A DNA stretch of 64,000 nt from Gloeothece verrucosa PCC 7822 (GCF_000147335.1 NC_014533.1:744001-808000); one strand, 5' to 3'. Shown: positions 9,406 to 19,681, counted from the stretch's first letter. Made by a program: numbers and translations. Notes: generated by a model from the letters alone, not told the origin.

Positions 9406-10899
9406 TTATGCGAGGGGTGCTAACAGGTATTTGAGATGAACGGCGAGGGAATGAGAGGAATTAATTGAGGGGGTAATTAAGGTAGCATCGGTAGGGCTAT
9501 TTCCTAAATGTAGAATAATTGTGTCATTAGGGATGGCTTTAATAATTTCCAGCAAGTAATTAACGTTATAGAGAAGTTTTAAGGGTTTGCCCGTAAAGTT
9601 TTCAATAGGAATTGATTCTTGTCCTCTGGCGACATCTTTTTGAGAGATACTTAAATAATCTTTTTCCGATTCAATCTTCATTTTCATCACCCGTTCTGAT
9701 TTGGTACAGAGGATTAAAAACCGTTCTAGGGTGTCTTGAAGTTGTCCCCGTTGGCAGGTAAAAGAGTGGCTACTTTGGCTTAAAATTTCATTGATAACAT
9801 TTTCGCAGTCTGGGTATGCACCCTCAATAGTACGCGATACCAGTTCGTTCAATCCCCATTGAAAGCGGCAGAGGTTTTCTGATAAATAGAGTTTAATTTG
9901 ATCACTGGGTAAAAGGTGTTTTTGAAGTTCCCGTAGGGCTTTAACAGGTATGGTTAAACTGACGGGTTCGTCTAGGGTTGATTGATCTTTTGTCATGCCT
10001 TCACTAAAGACCATTCGATGGCCATCTGTGGTAAAGGTTTTTAAGGTAGTCAGCTTTTTGTCGGGATTATAGGAAAGAAGAAAATGTGTTCCCGTTAATA
10101 CTCGTTTAGTTTCTTCATTACTAGCGGCAAATAGGCTTCCATTGAAAATAGAGATGAGAAAATCGCCGCTAAAGCAAGCCATTACAGTTGTAGGAGAAAC
10201 GGTTGGGTATTCTGGGTATTGATTGCCTGGTAGTCCTCTAATTTCAAAGAAGTTGTCGGGTTGTTCTTTGAGTGAGAGTTTGGCTACGATTTCATCTGTG
10301 GCTTCATCATTGGTTTGTAAAGTGAGCAAGCACTCTCCCATAGGAAATTTACGAAGAATAGCATAGAATAAAGCGGCGGGTAAGGCTATAGAACCTTTGC
10401 CTGTAATTCCTGCTTCTATTTCTGTGCTAAATCCAAATTCGTAATTATAACTTCTTAGCTTTAGCCGTTGTTTTTCTGTCTCTAATTCTAGTAAAATCAT
10501 CCCTAATATCGGGTAAGCAGGGTTGTTTGATATTCCAGCTTTAACTAGCTCTATCGCTTCAAGAAGTGCATTTTTATCAGTGCTAATTTGTATTAATTGA
10601 GATTCGGTTTGTACAGTTTGTTCTTGCGGGGGGGTAGCATCAGTTTTTGATTTATCTTCTCCAGTTTCGCTAGAGGATGTAGCGGGTGTTTTTGCTTTTT
10701 TAGATGGGTTTTCGATCTTGGTAGGAGAGTTAGCTTTTGCTTTTTTTGCTTGGCTTTCGGTTGAGGTTGTAGAGTCAGTTTTTGTTCTTTTTACTTGCTT
10801 TTCGGTAGGGTTAGATGACTTGGGAATATCCGTTGATTTTTTCTGAACAGAAGATTGAGTTTTTTTTGTATTGGTGCTAGAAGCCGTCGTTTTAGTCAT
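9406..10899 (-). CDS. dnaN: DNA polymerase III beta subunit (sliding clamp) with long N-terminal extension
   Basis: The ring-shaped clamp tethers polymerase to DNA. Residues from about 115 to 497 follow the three-domain DnaN fold: LIQISTDKNALLEAIELVKAGI at the start, a TFTTDGHRMVFSE motif in the second domain, and a C-terminal part ending in HLKYLLAPLA, not the common MPMRL-type end. The first 110 residues are low-complexity Lys/Thr/Ser/Pro repeats absent from usual 370-390-residue clamps; they may bind DNA or act as a flexible tether. Start ATG 10899. It lies upstream of the clamp-loader remnant on the same strand, so a plasmid replisome operon once stood here. It is intact while its loader is broken. 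Confidence 0.85.
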   Translation of the reverse strand: MTKTTASSTNTKKTQSSVQKKSTDIPKSSNPTEKQVKRTKTDSTTSTESQAKKAKANSPTKIENPSKKAKTPATSSSETGEDKSKTDATPPQEQTVQTESQLIQISTDKNALLEAIELVKAGISNNPAYPILGMILLELETEKQRLKLRSYNYEFGFSTEIEAGITGKGSIALPAALFYAILRKFPMGECLLTLQTNDEATDEIVAKLSLKEQPDNFFEIRGLPGNQYPEYPTVSPTTVMACFSGDFLISIFNGSLFAASNEETKRVLTGTHFLLSYNPDKKLTTLKTFTTDGHRMVFSEGMTKDQSTLDEPVSLTIPVKALRELQKHLLPSDQIKLYLSENLCRFQWGLNELVSRTIEGAYPDCENVINEILSQSSHSFTCQRGQLQDTLERFLILCTKSERVMKMKIESEKDYLSISQKDVARGQESIPIENFTGKPLKLLYNVNYLLEIIKAIPNDTIILHLGNSPTDATLITPSINSSHSLAVHLKYLLAPLA

Positions 10900-11396
10900 G
10901 ATTGGTTAAATTAACTTTATTGCTAAAAAAAGGGCGATCGCCCTCGATAATATTATTGTTGAGCCGTCAACGAGAAATCTACGACCCCGACCGTCCTAAA
11001 TTATTCCTCTATTTCCAAGGCGGTTAACTGTACTTTGAGTGCGTTAGTGAATGCTCTTCTTTCTAATTTCGTTCTATCCTCAATCTGGAAAAATCACCAT
11101 GTTATTACTCTTTCGTTCTAAAACTTTTTCCAAGAAAGTCAGCCAATAGCAAGCCATTTCTTCAAAAAAATTAACGGCTTGACAGGGTAAAAGTCGAATC
11201 AAAGTTAGTTTGCAAATGAATTGTTCAATGAGCAATTTGAGAGTTAACTGTGAGAAAAACTACAAAAATAGTCTTTTTTTCTTTACTGCGCTTTTTTTTT
11301 CGATTAATAAATTAATAAAATTTTTTAAGATATGTCTTTTTATAGCGATAAAAAATATAAATATTTATATTTTTTAAATTTTTCTATTTTGGTTTT
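10900..11396. other. gene-free gap
   Basis: About 500 bases between dnaN and the response regulator. It holds one HIP1 palindrome (GGGCGATCGCCC near 10932) and a very AT-rich stretch at 11265-11395. No gene or clear terminator was seen. The dnaN promoter must lie in its left part. Confidence 0.4.
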
Positions 11397-11816
11397 TTAA
11401 AGTAACAAATTTAACGACCAATAATTATTAATAGTAATGATAGCTTGCGAAAAAGATTCAAATGTCATTGATTTAAGTATATAACCTGCTACATTTAAAT
11501 TATAGGCTTTTAATAGATCCTGTTCACTTTCCGATACGGTTAAAACAATTACAGGAATTTTTTTGAGATTAACATCACTGCGTAACTCTTGTAAAAATTC
11601 AATTCCAGTCATTTCTGGCATATTTAAATCTAAAAGAGTCAAAAGGCCATGTTGAGGAACAATAGGCGGTTTTCCATTTTTTGAGCGTAACCAAAAAAGG
11701 GCTTCTTTACCATTTTTGGCTATATACAAGGGATGGGTTATATGATTATTTCTAAAAGCTCTTTTGACTTTCAGGACATCAACTTCATCATCCTCGACTA
11801 GCAAAAAATGGATCAT
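11397..11816 (-). CDS. Rcp1-like CheY response regulator
   Basis: A 139-residue single-domain receiver. It has an EDDEVDVLKVKRAF start, the phospho-acceptor Asp in LLDLNMPEMTGIEFLQELR, Thr in VIVLTVSES and the conserved Lys in GYILKSMTF. The spacing and the LDLNMP motif are those of cyanobacterial Rcp proteins that receive phosphate from phytochrome-type kinases. ATG 11816 is preferred; a TTG at 11837 would add 7 residues before the first strand. No cognate kinase is adjacent. Confidence 0.85.
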   Translation of the reverse strand: MIHFLLVEDDEVDVLKVKRAFRNNHITHPLYIAKNGKEALFWLRSKNGKPPIVPQHGLLTLLDLNMPEMTGIEFLQELRSDVNLKKIPVIVLTVSESEQDLLKAYNLNVAGYILKSMTFESFSQAIITINNYWSLNLLL

Positions 11817-12050
11817 TTGTAGTTTTAGCAAGGGCAAAAACAGGGAATTTACCCAACTTTTTTAGAGTTAGCTTGATTTTTATAATTTTAAGCTAACTGT
11901 ACTTTATGAAACAATATTTAAATTCGATAATATTTAATTTTTAAAAGCGAAATATCGTTAATCTACGCCTATTTATGCAAATAAACTTTATTACAAAGCA
12001 TCCGCCTTAAGTTTAATATATAATAATACTATAAAATAATATTTATATTT

Positions 12051-12068
12051 CTTAAGATAGAGGTTTTG
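12051..12068 (+). promoter_or_regulatory. recurrent upstream motif, copy 1 (CTTAAGATAGAGGTTTTG)
   Basis: Lies 53-70 bases before the oxidoreductase gene. Near-identical motifs occur upstream of other stress-island genes: 19773 (+), 24400-24415 (-), 28012-28028 (+) and 35329-35344 (+). It may be a promoter element or an activator site; its role is inference. Confidence 0.4.
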
Positions 12069-12120
12069 TAAATCAATTCTGATTTAAATAAAACAACAAA
12101 AATTTTAGTGTCATACAAGT

Positions 12121-14447
12121 ATGCAAGAAACCCGCAACAGTATCACTGACATTTGGGGTCAGCGTACTCCTTACGTAAAAAATTGGCCGGTAAGAGTGGA
12201 TCAGCGCATAGAAGAAGAACCCGAACAATGGATTCAATCAGCCTGTATTTTATGCTCAAATGGCTGTGGGATGGATATAGGGGTCAAAAATAATCAAATT
12301 GTCGGGGTTCGGGGACGTGCCGTCGATGCAGTTAATCACGACGTTTAGGGCCTAAAGGGTTGCATGGTTGGGTAGCCAATAAGAGTCAAGATCGCTTACT
12401 TCATCCTTTAATTCGTTGTAACGGTCAACTTGAAAAAGCCACTTGGGATGAAGCCATGAATTTAATCGTGCAACACTCGAAACAAATTATCGCTCAACAT
12501 ACGAGTAGCGCGATCGGCTTTTATACTAGCGGACAGTTGTTTCTCGAAGAGTATTATACTTTAGGCGTGATCGGAAAAGCCGGCTTGGGCACACCGCACA
12601 TGGATGGGAATACTCGATTATGTACGGCCACAGCCGCCGCCGCTTTGCAAGAAACTTTTGGCTCTGATGGGCAGCCCGGCTCTTATACTGATCTCGACAC
12701 CACCGAAGCGATTTTGCACGTCGGACATAACATCGCCGAACAACAAACAGTTCTGTGGATGCGAATTCTTGACCGCCGACGAGGCGAAAAGCCGCCCTCA
12801 TTAGTAGTGATCGATCCCCGTCTCACTCCTACAGCCAAAGAAGCTGACGTACATTTAGCCCCTCGTGTCGGTACTAATATTCCAGTTCTCAACGGTTTAT
12901 TGAATTTAATTATCGAAGCTGGGCATATCGATTTAGATTATATTCAAGCTCATACGGTTGGCTTTGAACAATTAAAAAGCACGGTCAGCCAATGGCCAAG
13001 CGAGCGCGTCGAAGAAGTGACAGGCATTCGTGCCGAAAAATTACGCGCGGCTGCCCAAATTTTAGGAGAAGCAAAAACACTGGTAACTACAGTGCTTCAA
13101 GGCGTTTATCAATCGATGCAAGCAACAGCAGCCGCCTGTCAGGTGAATAATCTACATCTAATTCGGGGTTTAATTGGGCGTCCGGGTTGTGGCATTTACC
13201 AAATGAACGGTCAACCCACCGCACAAAACACTCGTGAATGTGGCGCAGACGGGGCACTACCAGCATTTCGCAATTGGGATAATCCCGAACACATCAATGA
13301 ATTAGCAAGACTGTGGAATGTCGAACCTAATATTATTCCCCATTGGGCCCCCCCAACCCACGCCATGCAAATTTGGCGTTTTGCTGAACTTGGCTCGATT
13401 AAATTATTATGGATTAGTGCCACCAACCCCGCCGTATCCCTTCCCGATCTAGCCCGTGTCCGTCGTATTTTGGCAAAAGATGATTTATTTGTGATTGTAC
13501 AAGATGCTTTTCTCACAGAAACGGCTTCATTAGCTGATGTAGTTTTACCAGCCGCTATTTGGGGAGAAAAAACCGGTTGTTTTACTAACGTTGATCGTAC
13601 CGTTCATATTTCTCATCAAGCGATCTCCCCCCCAGGAGAAGCCCGGTCTGATTTCGATATTTTTGTTGACTATGCACGTCGCATGGATTTTCGAGACCGA
13701 GACGGCGCACCTTTAATTAAGTGGAATAATCCTCAAGAGGCTTTTGAAGCGTGGAAAGAATGTACTCGCGGTCGTCCTTGCGACTATACAGGTTTAAGCT
13801 ATGCCAAACTCAGCGAGGATTCCGGAATACAGTGGCCTTGTAATGAACAATTTCCCGACGGAACACCCCATTTATATACTGATGGAGTATTTAATACCAA
13901 TCCTGACTACTGCGAAAATTATGGTCACGATCTCGTGACGGGTGCTGCTATTACCCCAGAAGAATACCGCGCTAATGATCCAAAAGGCAAGGCTATTCTT
14001 AAAGCGGCTGACTATCAGCCACCTCACGAACTGCCCGATCAAGAGTACCCACTCATGTTAACTACCGGGCGCATTGTTTATCACTTTCATACTCGCACGA
14101 AGACAGGACGCTCGAACTCACTCCATCAGGCTGCACCCGATGCTTTTGTGCAAATTTCTGCTGAGGATGCTCAAAAATATGGAATTGAAGAGGGTGGCTT
14201 AATTGAAATTACTTCACGTCGGGGTCAAGTGATAGAACCGGCTCGTATTGGCGATATTGAATCAGGACTTCTTTTTATTCCTTTTCATTATGGCTACTGG
14301 GACGATCCAGAACGCCCTCGTGCGGCTAATGAGTTAACGATTACGGAATGGGATGCGATCAGTAAGCAACCTCACTTTAAATATGCTGCCGTCAGAATTC
14401 GTCCTCTAGTCAGTATCCGTCCAACCGATGCCCAAAAGGAATTTTAA
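12121..14447 (+). pseudogene. molybdopterin oxidoreductase (nitrate reductase/formate dehydrogenase-like), one frameshift
   Basis: A molybdenum-bis(MGD) oxidoreductase of about 775 residues in two frames. The first 75 residues carry the iron-sulfur motif CILCSNGCG and GVRGRAVDAVNH, then a stop. Adding one G near 12340 (AATCACG/ACGTTT) restores NHGRLGPKGLHGW and the rest: VVIDPRLTPTAKEADVHL, SLADVVLPAAIWGEKTGCFT and the C-terminal cofactor domain GRIVYHFHTRTKTGRS. The usual fourth cluster ligand is Pro in GPKG, as I recall for this subfamily. Substrate cannot be told from sequence. The downstream 14479 gene is its likely partner. A single-base loss means either a pseudogene or a sequencing error. 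Confidence 0.85.
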
Positions 14448-14478
14448 ACCATAATTAATTTCAATATTCAATAAAACC

Positions 14479-14900
14479 ATGCACTTAGCAAATTATTTAG
14501 GACTGATTCACCATAGTGAACAACAACTCGCTAAAGCTTTTGATACTATCGCTCAACATCATGGGGATGAACCTGATATTTATCAAAATTGCTTGTTATT
14601 GTCGTCTTGGTCACAGCATCATGTTCAAGCCCTTAAACCTGTATTAGAGCGCTATAAGGAGGATAAAAGCTCTGAACCCGAACGGCTGACAAAAACACTT
14701 TTTGAAGAACCGCGCACTGGTTGTTAGCTAATGAAGTTTATTTATGCTGGATTGTTTTATTACAAGCCGCCAGAGCTTTACGAGATAGTGAACTCGAAAC
14801 TTTATGTCAACAATTTGATGGAGAAACTAAGCGCCAAATTTCCTGGTTGATTACTCGAATTAAACATATTGCCCCACAAACTTTAGTCGTTGCCGAGTAA
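14479..14900 (+). pseudogene. helical partner protein of the oxidoreductase, frameshifted
   Basis: The first frame (82 residues, HLANYLGLIHHSEQQLAKAF..) stops at 14727. A second frame continues from about 14705 with HWLLANEVYLCWIVLLQAARALRD and ends at 14900 (IAPQTLVVAE). The combined protein is about 140 residues, all helical, and resembles small proteins found beside this type of molybdopterin oxidoreductase in cyanobacteria (from memory). Several residues appear lost at the junction, so this is probably a real deletion. It lies 31 bases after the oxidoreductase, in one operon. Confidence 0.6.
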
Positions 14901-14912
14901 TGACTTAACATT

Positions 14913-15467
14913 ATGGTTCACAATAGTCAAAAAAATCAACAGTCAAATTCTCATCAAAAAAACTGGTTTTCTAAATTACCAGATTTTATATGGGCCCCTT
15001 TTTCGGCTGGTTTGTTAATTTTAATAGTCGGTTTAATTGGGATTGTAGTAGGCCAGCCTTGGCTATTTCCTAGTTTAGGTCCAAGTGCTTTTTTATTAGT
15101 TGAAAATCCTCAACTTCCCTCGGCTCGTTTTTATAATATTGTTGTCGGTCATTTAATTGGATTAGGTGCAGGTTGTCTTGCTGTAATTATCCTTAACGCA
15201 AGCGATGCGCCAGGGGTATTATCGTCTAATCATTTGACTTTAATTCGAGTTTGGGCTGCTTTGTTGGCAATCGTGTTAAACATGATTGGAGTTATATTAG
15301 CGCGCGCTTCTCATCCCCCTTCGGCGGCTACTACTTTATTGGTTGCCCTTGGTGGCTTAAAAGTCACTTGGCAAGATGCACTAACGGTCATTATCGGTGT
15401 TTTGCTCTTAGCCGTTTTTGGTGAAGGATTACGATTATTACGGCTTGCAAAAAAGCCATTTTTGTAA
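14913..15467 (+). CDS. HPP family membrane protein
   Basis: A 184-residue integral membrane protein with four to five hydrophobic segments and the family signature SHPPSAATTLLVALGGL (about residues 129-145) plus SLGPSAFLLVENP near residue 54. HPP proteins are linked to nitrite transport in cyanobacterial chloroplast-type relatives, but the substrate of this one is unknown. It starts 12 bases after the preceding gene and is probably co-transcribed. A second HPP gene lies at 37737. Confidence 0.85.
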   Translation: MVHNSQKNQQSNSHQKNWFSKLPDFIWAPFSAGLLILIVGLIGIVVGQPWLFPSLGPSAFLLVENPQLPSARFYNIVVGHLIGLGAGCLAVIILNASDAPGVLSSNHLTLIRVWAALLAIVLNMIGVILARASHPPSAATTLLVALGGLKVTWQDALTVIIGVLLLAVFGEGLRLLRLAKKPFL

Positions 15468-15480
15468 TAATAAATAAATT

Positions 15481-16806
15481 TTACTTTAAGTTTTTTAGAG
15501 TTGCTAAATATCGTTTTTGGATATCTTTAAGGTCTCGTTTTTCGGAAATTCGTTCTAAAGCATCTTGGTTGACCATTTGGCTATGAATCATCAAAACTTG
15601 TCGATAATCATCATTATCGGTATGAGCCGCAATTTCAGCAAGTGCTTCTAACAAACGAATTCTAACAGCAACACTAGAACTAACATTTTGACGTATCTGA
15701 TTAAAAGCCGCGTCTACCATTCCTTCAAAAGTGACAGGGTTAGCAATAATTCGAAGTTGATTATTTTCATCATAGCGATAGGAAGACGGAATTTCTCGCT
15801 CGACAAGACGACAGAGACCTTGACTGAGCCGATCAATACAACTAATAGCAGTAAATGGATCATTAATCCCCGGCGATAGTGCCCTAATGGCAATTTCTAC
15901 AAGCTGATCGACTGTAAATTTAACATCCTGCTGTTGAGTTCGGTGTGAACCTAAAATAAATATTTGATTAATCTGTTTAATGAGGTGTTTATTAACAAAT
16001 TCACGAGGGAAAATTAGAACTAATACACTTCCTTTAATAATAAAATTTCCGGGGCGTTGGAGAATTTTAATAATCAAATTATGATATTTAGCTATTTTTA
16101 ATAATTTTTCTTCATCAACAGCTTGAATATAACCACTTTTTTGAGCTAATATCGGGGAATAATTATTGTCAAAATTTGCCAACAATTCCGGAGAAGGTTG
16201 TTGTGGTTTGAGTGAAGATTTGTGTCCTAATTTTCCCGGAAAAAGAGAATCTATAGCCTGATTAAGGTCATTGCTGACTTCAGCAATCACAATATCAGCT
16301 TGTATTGATTGGGCGGCATGATGAATAAAAAAGATTAATACACCAATGCTAATCATGGCTAAAATAATAGCAACAGTAACTGATATTTGAGGAATAAATA
16401 TCTCATAATCATGACCATGAACTGTTCGTAAAATTAATAAACAATAAATAAATGTAGAGATAAATGTTCCTAAAACTATTTGATTCCCTGTATCTTTCAT
16501 AAAATTTCGTAATAGTCTAGGCCCGAATTGTGATGAAGCTAAAGAGAGTGCAACTATTGTGATAGAAAAAACTGTTCCCGTCACCGTAATCATTGAGCCA
16601 GCTATAGTAGAAAGTACGGCTCTAGCACCATCAGGTCCGCCCGTATAAATCCAACCTAATTTTTTAACTAATCCGGAGCCGAGTTTTTGATCCAAAATTA
16701 ACATAATAAAGGCAAGTCCTACTGAACTGATTGCCATTACAGTTGGCACAAACCAATAACTTGTATGAAGGACATCCCAAATTTTACTAAGTTTTGCAGA
16801 TTTCAT
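15481..16806 (-). CDS. DUF2254 family membrane protein
   Basis: About 441 residues. Membrane segments fill the first 160 residues (WFVPTVMAISSVGLAFIML, TGTVFSITIVALSLASSQFG, ILAMISIGVLIFFIHHA), with a soluble C-terminal half (GRT-type LSPGINDPFTAISCIDRL). Matches DUF2254, of unknown function, in length and order. ATG 16806 is chosen because family members have short N-termini; a TTG at 16857 would overlap the alpha-glucosidase gene by 14 bases. Convergent with the HPP gene. Confidence 0.8.
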   Translation of the reverse strand: MKSAKLSKIWDVLHTSYWFVPTVMAISSVGLAFIMLILDQKLGSGLVKKLGWIYTGGPDGARAVLSTIAGSMITVTGTVFSITIVALSLASSQFGPRLLRNFMKDTGNQIVLGTFISTFIYCLLILRTVHGHDYEIFIPQISVTVAIILAMISIGVLIFFIHHAAQSIQADIVIAEVSNDLNQAIDSLFPGKLGHKSSLKPQQPSPELLANFDNNYSPILAQKSGYIQAVDEEKLLKIAKYHNLIIKILQRPGNFIIKGSVLVLIFPREFVNKHLIKQINQIFILGSHRTQQQDVKFTVDQLVEIAIRALSPGINDPFTAISCIDRLSQGLCRLVEREIPSSYRYDENNQLRIIANPVTFEGMVDAAFNQIRQNVSSSVAVRIRLLEALAEIAAHTDNDDYRQVLMIHSQMVNQDALERISEKRDLKDIQKRYLATLKNLK

Positions 16807-16843
16807 CGTTTCAACATTTTTGATAAGTTTGGATAAAAATGTT

Positions 16844-18970
16844 TTAAGAGTCAACAATCATTAGTTCAACAATTAAACGAACTTTATTAAAAAGACAGCA
16901 AACTAATTTTTCAGGAGAAAAGTCAGTTATTTCCTCACCATCAACCCAAACCTGTTGAAGTTTCATCCCATGTAAATAAAGTTCAATTTCTGAATAGGGA
17001 AAATCATAGTTTCCTTGTTCTGAACGAATTAATTCTAAGCCTTCCTCTTCTCGCGCTAATGTAAATGTATCTAACCGCCAATCTCCATAACCGTCTTTGG
17101 CATCACTATATAAGTAACCTTGACTGTATCCTTCAATAAGAGGGTAAATGTGCAAAATTAGTCGTTGTCCTGTTTCCATTGGCAAAATACTGCCAGCACG
17201 AACCAATAAAGGGATTTGTTCTAAAGGTGCATCTAATTCAATTTCACATTTACCTTCTAACACTTGATCATCCCAAAAATGATACCAATGTCCTTTAGGA
17301 ACCAATACACGACGCGATCGCTTTTCGGGTTTTAAAATCGGACAAACCATTAAAGCATTACCCACTAAAAAGCTATCTTCCACATCCCAAAGTCTTCGAT
17401 CCTCATTATCTAACCAAAAAAGAGGACGTATGAGAGGATATCCCGTCTGATTAGCTTCCCAAGCTAAAGTATAAAAGTAAGGTAGAAGACTATAACGTAA
17501 TTTCAAAAACTTTCTAACAATGCTTAATGTGGGTTCTCCGTAACTCCAAGGGGTGCGAGGTTTAGCGTTATTGGCGGAGTGGGTGCGACAAAAAGGCAAA
17601 AACGAAGCCATTTGAAACCAGCGTAAATACAATTCTGCTGTAGGATCTCCCTTAAAACCACCGATATCAGGCCCGGTGTAGGGAATTCCTGATAGTCCCA
17701 TATTTAAAACTGTAGGGATAGTTTGTGCTAAAGCTTGCCAAGTGATGTCAATATCTCCCGTCCAAGTCCAAGCATAACGTTGTAATCCTGCCCAACCGGC
17801 GCGTGAAACAATAAAAGGACGCAGTTCCGGTTGATAATTTCGTAAAGCTTCATAACCCGCTTGTGCTTGCAGTAAACCATAAACATTGTGAGCTTCCCGG
17901 TGATCGCCTCCTCGGCCTTCCATAGCGTGTTGGGTTACAGTAGGTAAAGTAGCATCCCCCCACAAGGTGAATACCCCCGGCTCATTCATATCATGCCAAA
18001 AACCCGCTATTCCTAAATCGAGTAAATATTCATATTGCCTACTCCACCAATGCCGGGCTTGAGGGTTAGTAAAATCGGGAAAGGCACACATTCCCGGCCA
18101 TACGGGAGCTAGGATCAGCTTACCATCTTCCCCTTTACAGAAAATATCCTGCGCTATTCCTTCCTCAAATAGTTTACGATTGCGCTCGGCTTTAACTCCG
18201 GGGTTGATAATAGTCACCAGTCGCACCCCTCGCTCTTTGAGTTCTTGGGAAAAATTTGCTAACTTAGGAAAGCGATCAGGATCGATCGTAAAGGCTCTGA
18301 AACCGTTTTGACAGTCAATATCTAAATGAATAGCACTCAACGGTAGGTTATGAGTTATAAATCCTTGGGCTACAGAGCGAATTACCTCCTCGGTTTCATA
18401 TCCCCAGCGAGACTGATGATATCCAAACGCCCAATAGGGAGGCAAGACAGGACGACCCGTTAACTCAGTATATCGTTTAAGTAACTGAGCGGGTTCGCCA
18501 CTTGCCACATAATACCGTAATGCACCCCCTTCAAATTCAGCACGAGCAACATCTTTAAAGCTAAAGGTGGCACGATAGGGATTCTCATAAAAAATCAAAT
18601 AACTGCCTTGAGCATGAAGTCCTAAATAGAGGGGAATGCAAAGATAAAGAGGATCTGCGCCGGGACCATATCTTCCACCCATGTCATAATTCCACATTTG
18701 ATAAGATCTTGGCGGTTCATCTGTATTAGGAGAAGTCCGAAGATTGAGGGGAGCGGCTCTTTCTCCTAACCCATAAATATGTTCTTCTAATTGCAATTTG
18801 GCTTGATGCAACCACTGTTGTCCTTGGCGCTGAGGCGGCAATTCTTCTCGTAAGAGTTGTCCATCAGTTGTGTAAAAAGTTATGCTACCTTCTTGACTCA
18901 CTAAAACTTTTAATTTAGAACTGGAAATAATCCACTCATTTTGTCTTTGCTCAAAAGTTGTCTCTACCAT
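16844..18970 (-). CDS. GH31 alpha-glucosidase, N-terminus unclear
   Basis: Hydrolyses alpha-glucosidic bonds from non-reducing ends. The 708 residues include LGERAAPLNLR, the barrel strand HLDIDCQNGFRAFTIDPDRF, nucleophile region GFWHDMNEPGVF, acid/base region WTGDIDITWQAL, and a beta-sandwich C-terminus. No signal peptide is seen. The frame stays open upstream of ATG 18970 to about 19175 and there encodes typical family sequence (FQGGYFQFKQLELEIKFL.., YPVPPVPYGIIAQDWPM), but no ATG, GTG or TTG occurs there. The 5' end was therefore probably lost. It is followed by the DUF2254 gene. Confidence 0.88.
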   Translation of the reverse strand: MVETTFEQRQNEWIISSSKLKVLVSQEGSITFYTTDGQLLREELPPQRQGQQWLHQAKLQLEEHIYGLGERAAPLNLRTSPNTDEPPRSYQMWNYDMGGRYGPGADPLYLCIPLYLGLHAQGSYLIFYENPYRATFSFKDVARAEFEGGALRYYVASGEPAQLLKRYTELTGRPVLPPYWAFGYHQSRWGYETEEVIRSVAQGFITHNLPLSAIHLDIDCQNGFRAFTIDPDRFPKLANFSQELKERGVRLVTIINPGVKAERNRKLFEEGIAQDIFCKGEDGKLILAPVWPGMCAFPDFTNPQARHWWSRQYEYLLDLGIAGFWHDMNEPGVFTLWGDATLPTVTQHAMEGRGGDHREAHNVYGLLQAQAGYEALRNYQPELRPFIVSRAGWAGLQRYAWTWTGDIDITWQALAQTIPTVLNMGLSGIPYTGPDIGGFKGDPTAELYLRWFQMASFLPFCRTHSANNAKPRTPWSYGEPTLSIVRKFLKLRYSLLPYFYTLAWEANQTGYPLIRPLFWLDNEDRRLWDVEDSFLVGNALMVCPILKPEKRSRRVLVPKGHWYHFWDDQVLEGKCEIELDAPLEQIPLLVRAGSILPMETGQRLILHIYPLIEGYSQGYLYSDAKDGYGDWRLDTFTLAREEEGLELIRSEQGNYDFPYSEIELYLHGMKLQQVWVDGEEITDFSPEKLVCCLFNKVRLIVELMIVDS

Positions 18971-19200
18971 TGGCCAATCTTGAGCAATAATTCCATAAGG
19001 AACGGGCGGAACTGGGTATTTCCAATCGATTTGAACTAAATCAGCCGCTAAAAATTTTATTTCTAGTTCTAATTGCTTAAATTGGAAATATCCACCTTGA
19101 AAACTTGATTCTGCCTTGAGACATTTTTCAGGACTTTGGGATGTTTTTGAGATATTTGATATAAGACTGCAAACTTAACTGAATATCAAAGGAGATTTTA

Positions 19201-19593
19201 ATGTTTTTCTTCAAACAGTTAGCAAAATCAGCAAAACTAATGGGTGCAGCCCTGGGGAGCTTAGTTATACTTCCGATGATTCCCTTTGCTGCTTCTGCAA
19301 ATCCTGTTGCTCAGACTAATTATCAACAGATTACTATCCCTGATCGTATTACCATTCCAGCTACAGGAGAAATAATCTATATGTCAGATTTAAATGTAGT
19401 GGGTACACCACCTTGGCCACAAAATCCTTGCCCTAACTTATATTATGAGTATCCCCATAATTCTCGCATTGTAGTGCCTGAAGTTTGTCAAAATAATGCG
19501 GTTACTCAAGAACTTCAAAATTTAGGACTACTACAGGCGGTTCGTAACATGGCTAACAATAATAATGCTTATTACCCGAATAGAACTTACTAA
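19201..19593 (+). CDS. small secreted protein of unknown function
   Basis: 130 residues with a signal peptide (KSAKLMGAALGSLVILPMIPFAASA, cleavage likely before NPVAQ). The mature part holds ITIPDRITIPATGE and two Cys in CPN and VCQN that could form a disulfide, and ends Asn/Tyr-rich. No domain recognised. A ribosome binding site (GGAG) precedes the ATG. Divergent from the truncated alpha-glucosidase, and followed by a terminator. Confidence 0.6.
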   Translation: MFFFKQLAKSAKLMGAALGSLVILPMIPFAASANPVAQTNYQQITIPDRITIPATGEIIYMSDLNVVGTPPWPQNPCPNLYYEYPHNSRIVVPEVCQNNAVTQELQNLGLLQAVRNMANNNNAYYPNRTY

Positions 19594-19681
19594 AATATCT
19601 CATCAGTAAGTTAAAAGGTTTTGAGTTGGTAATTAGGGGTAAAAAAATCTAGAATATCATTTTTTTCACCAATTAAGCTAA

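Noticed and set aside
12526..13516. Several 66-101-codon frames on both strands inside the molybdopterin oxidoreductase
   Set aside because: Shadows of a conserved gene with relatively high GC.
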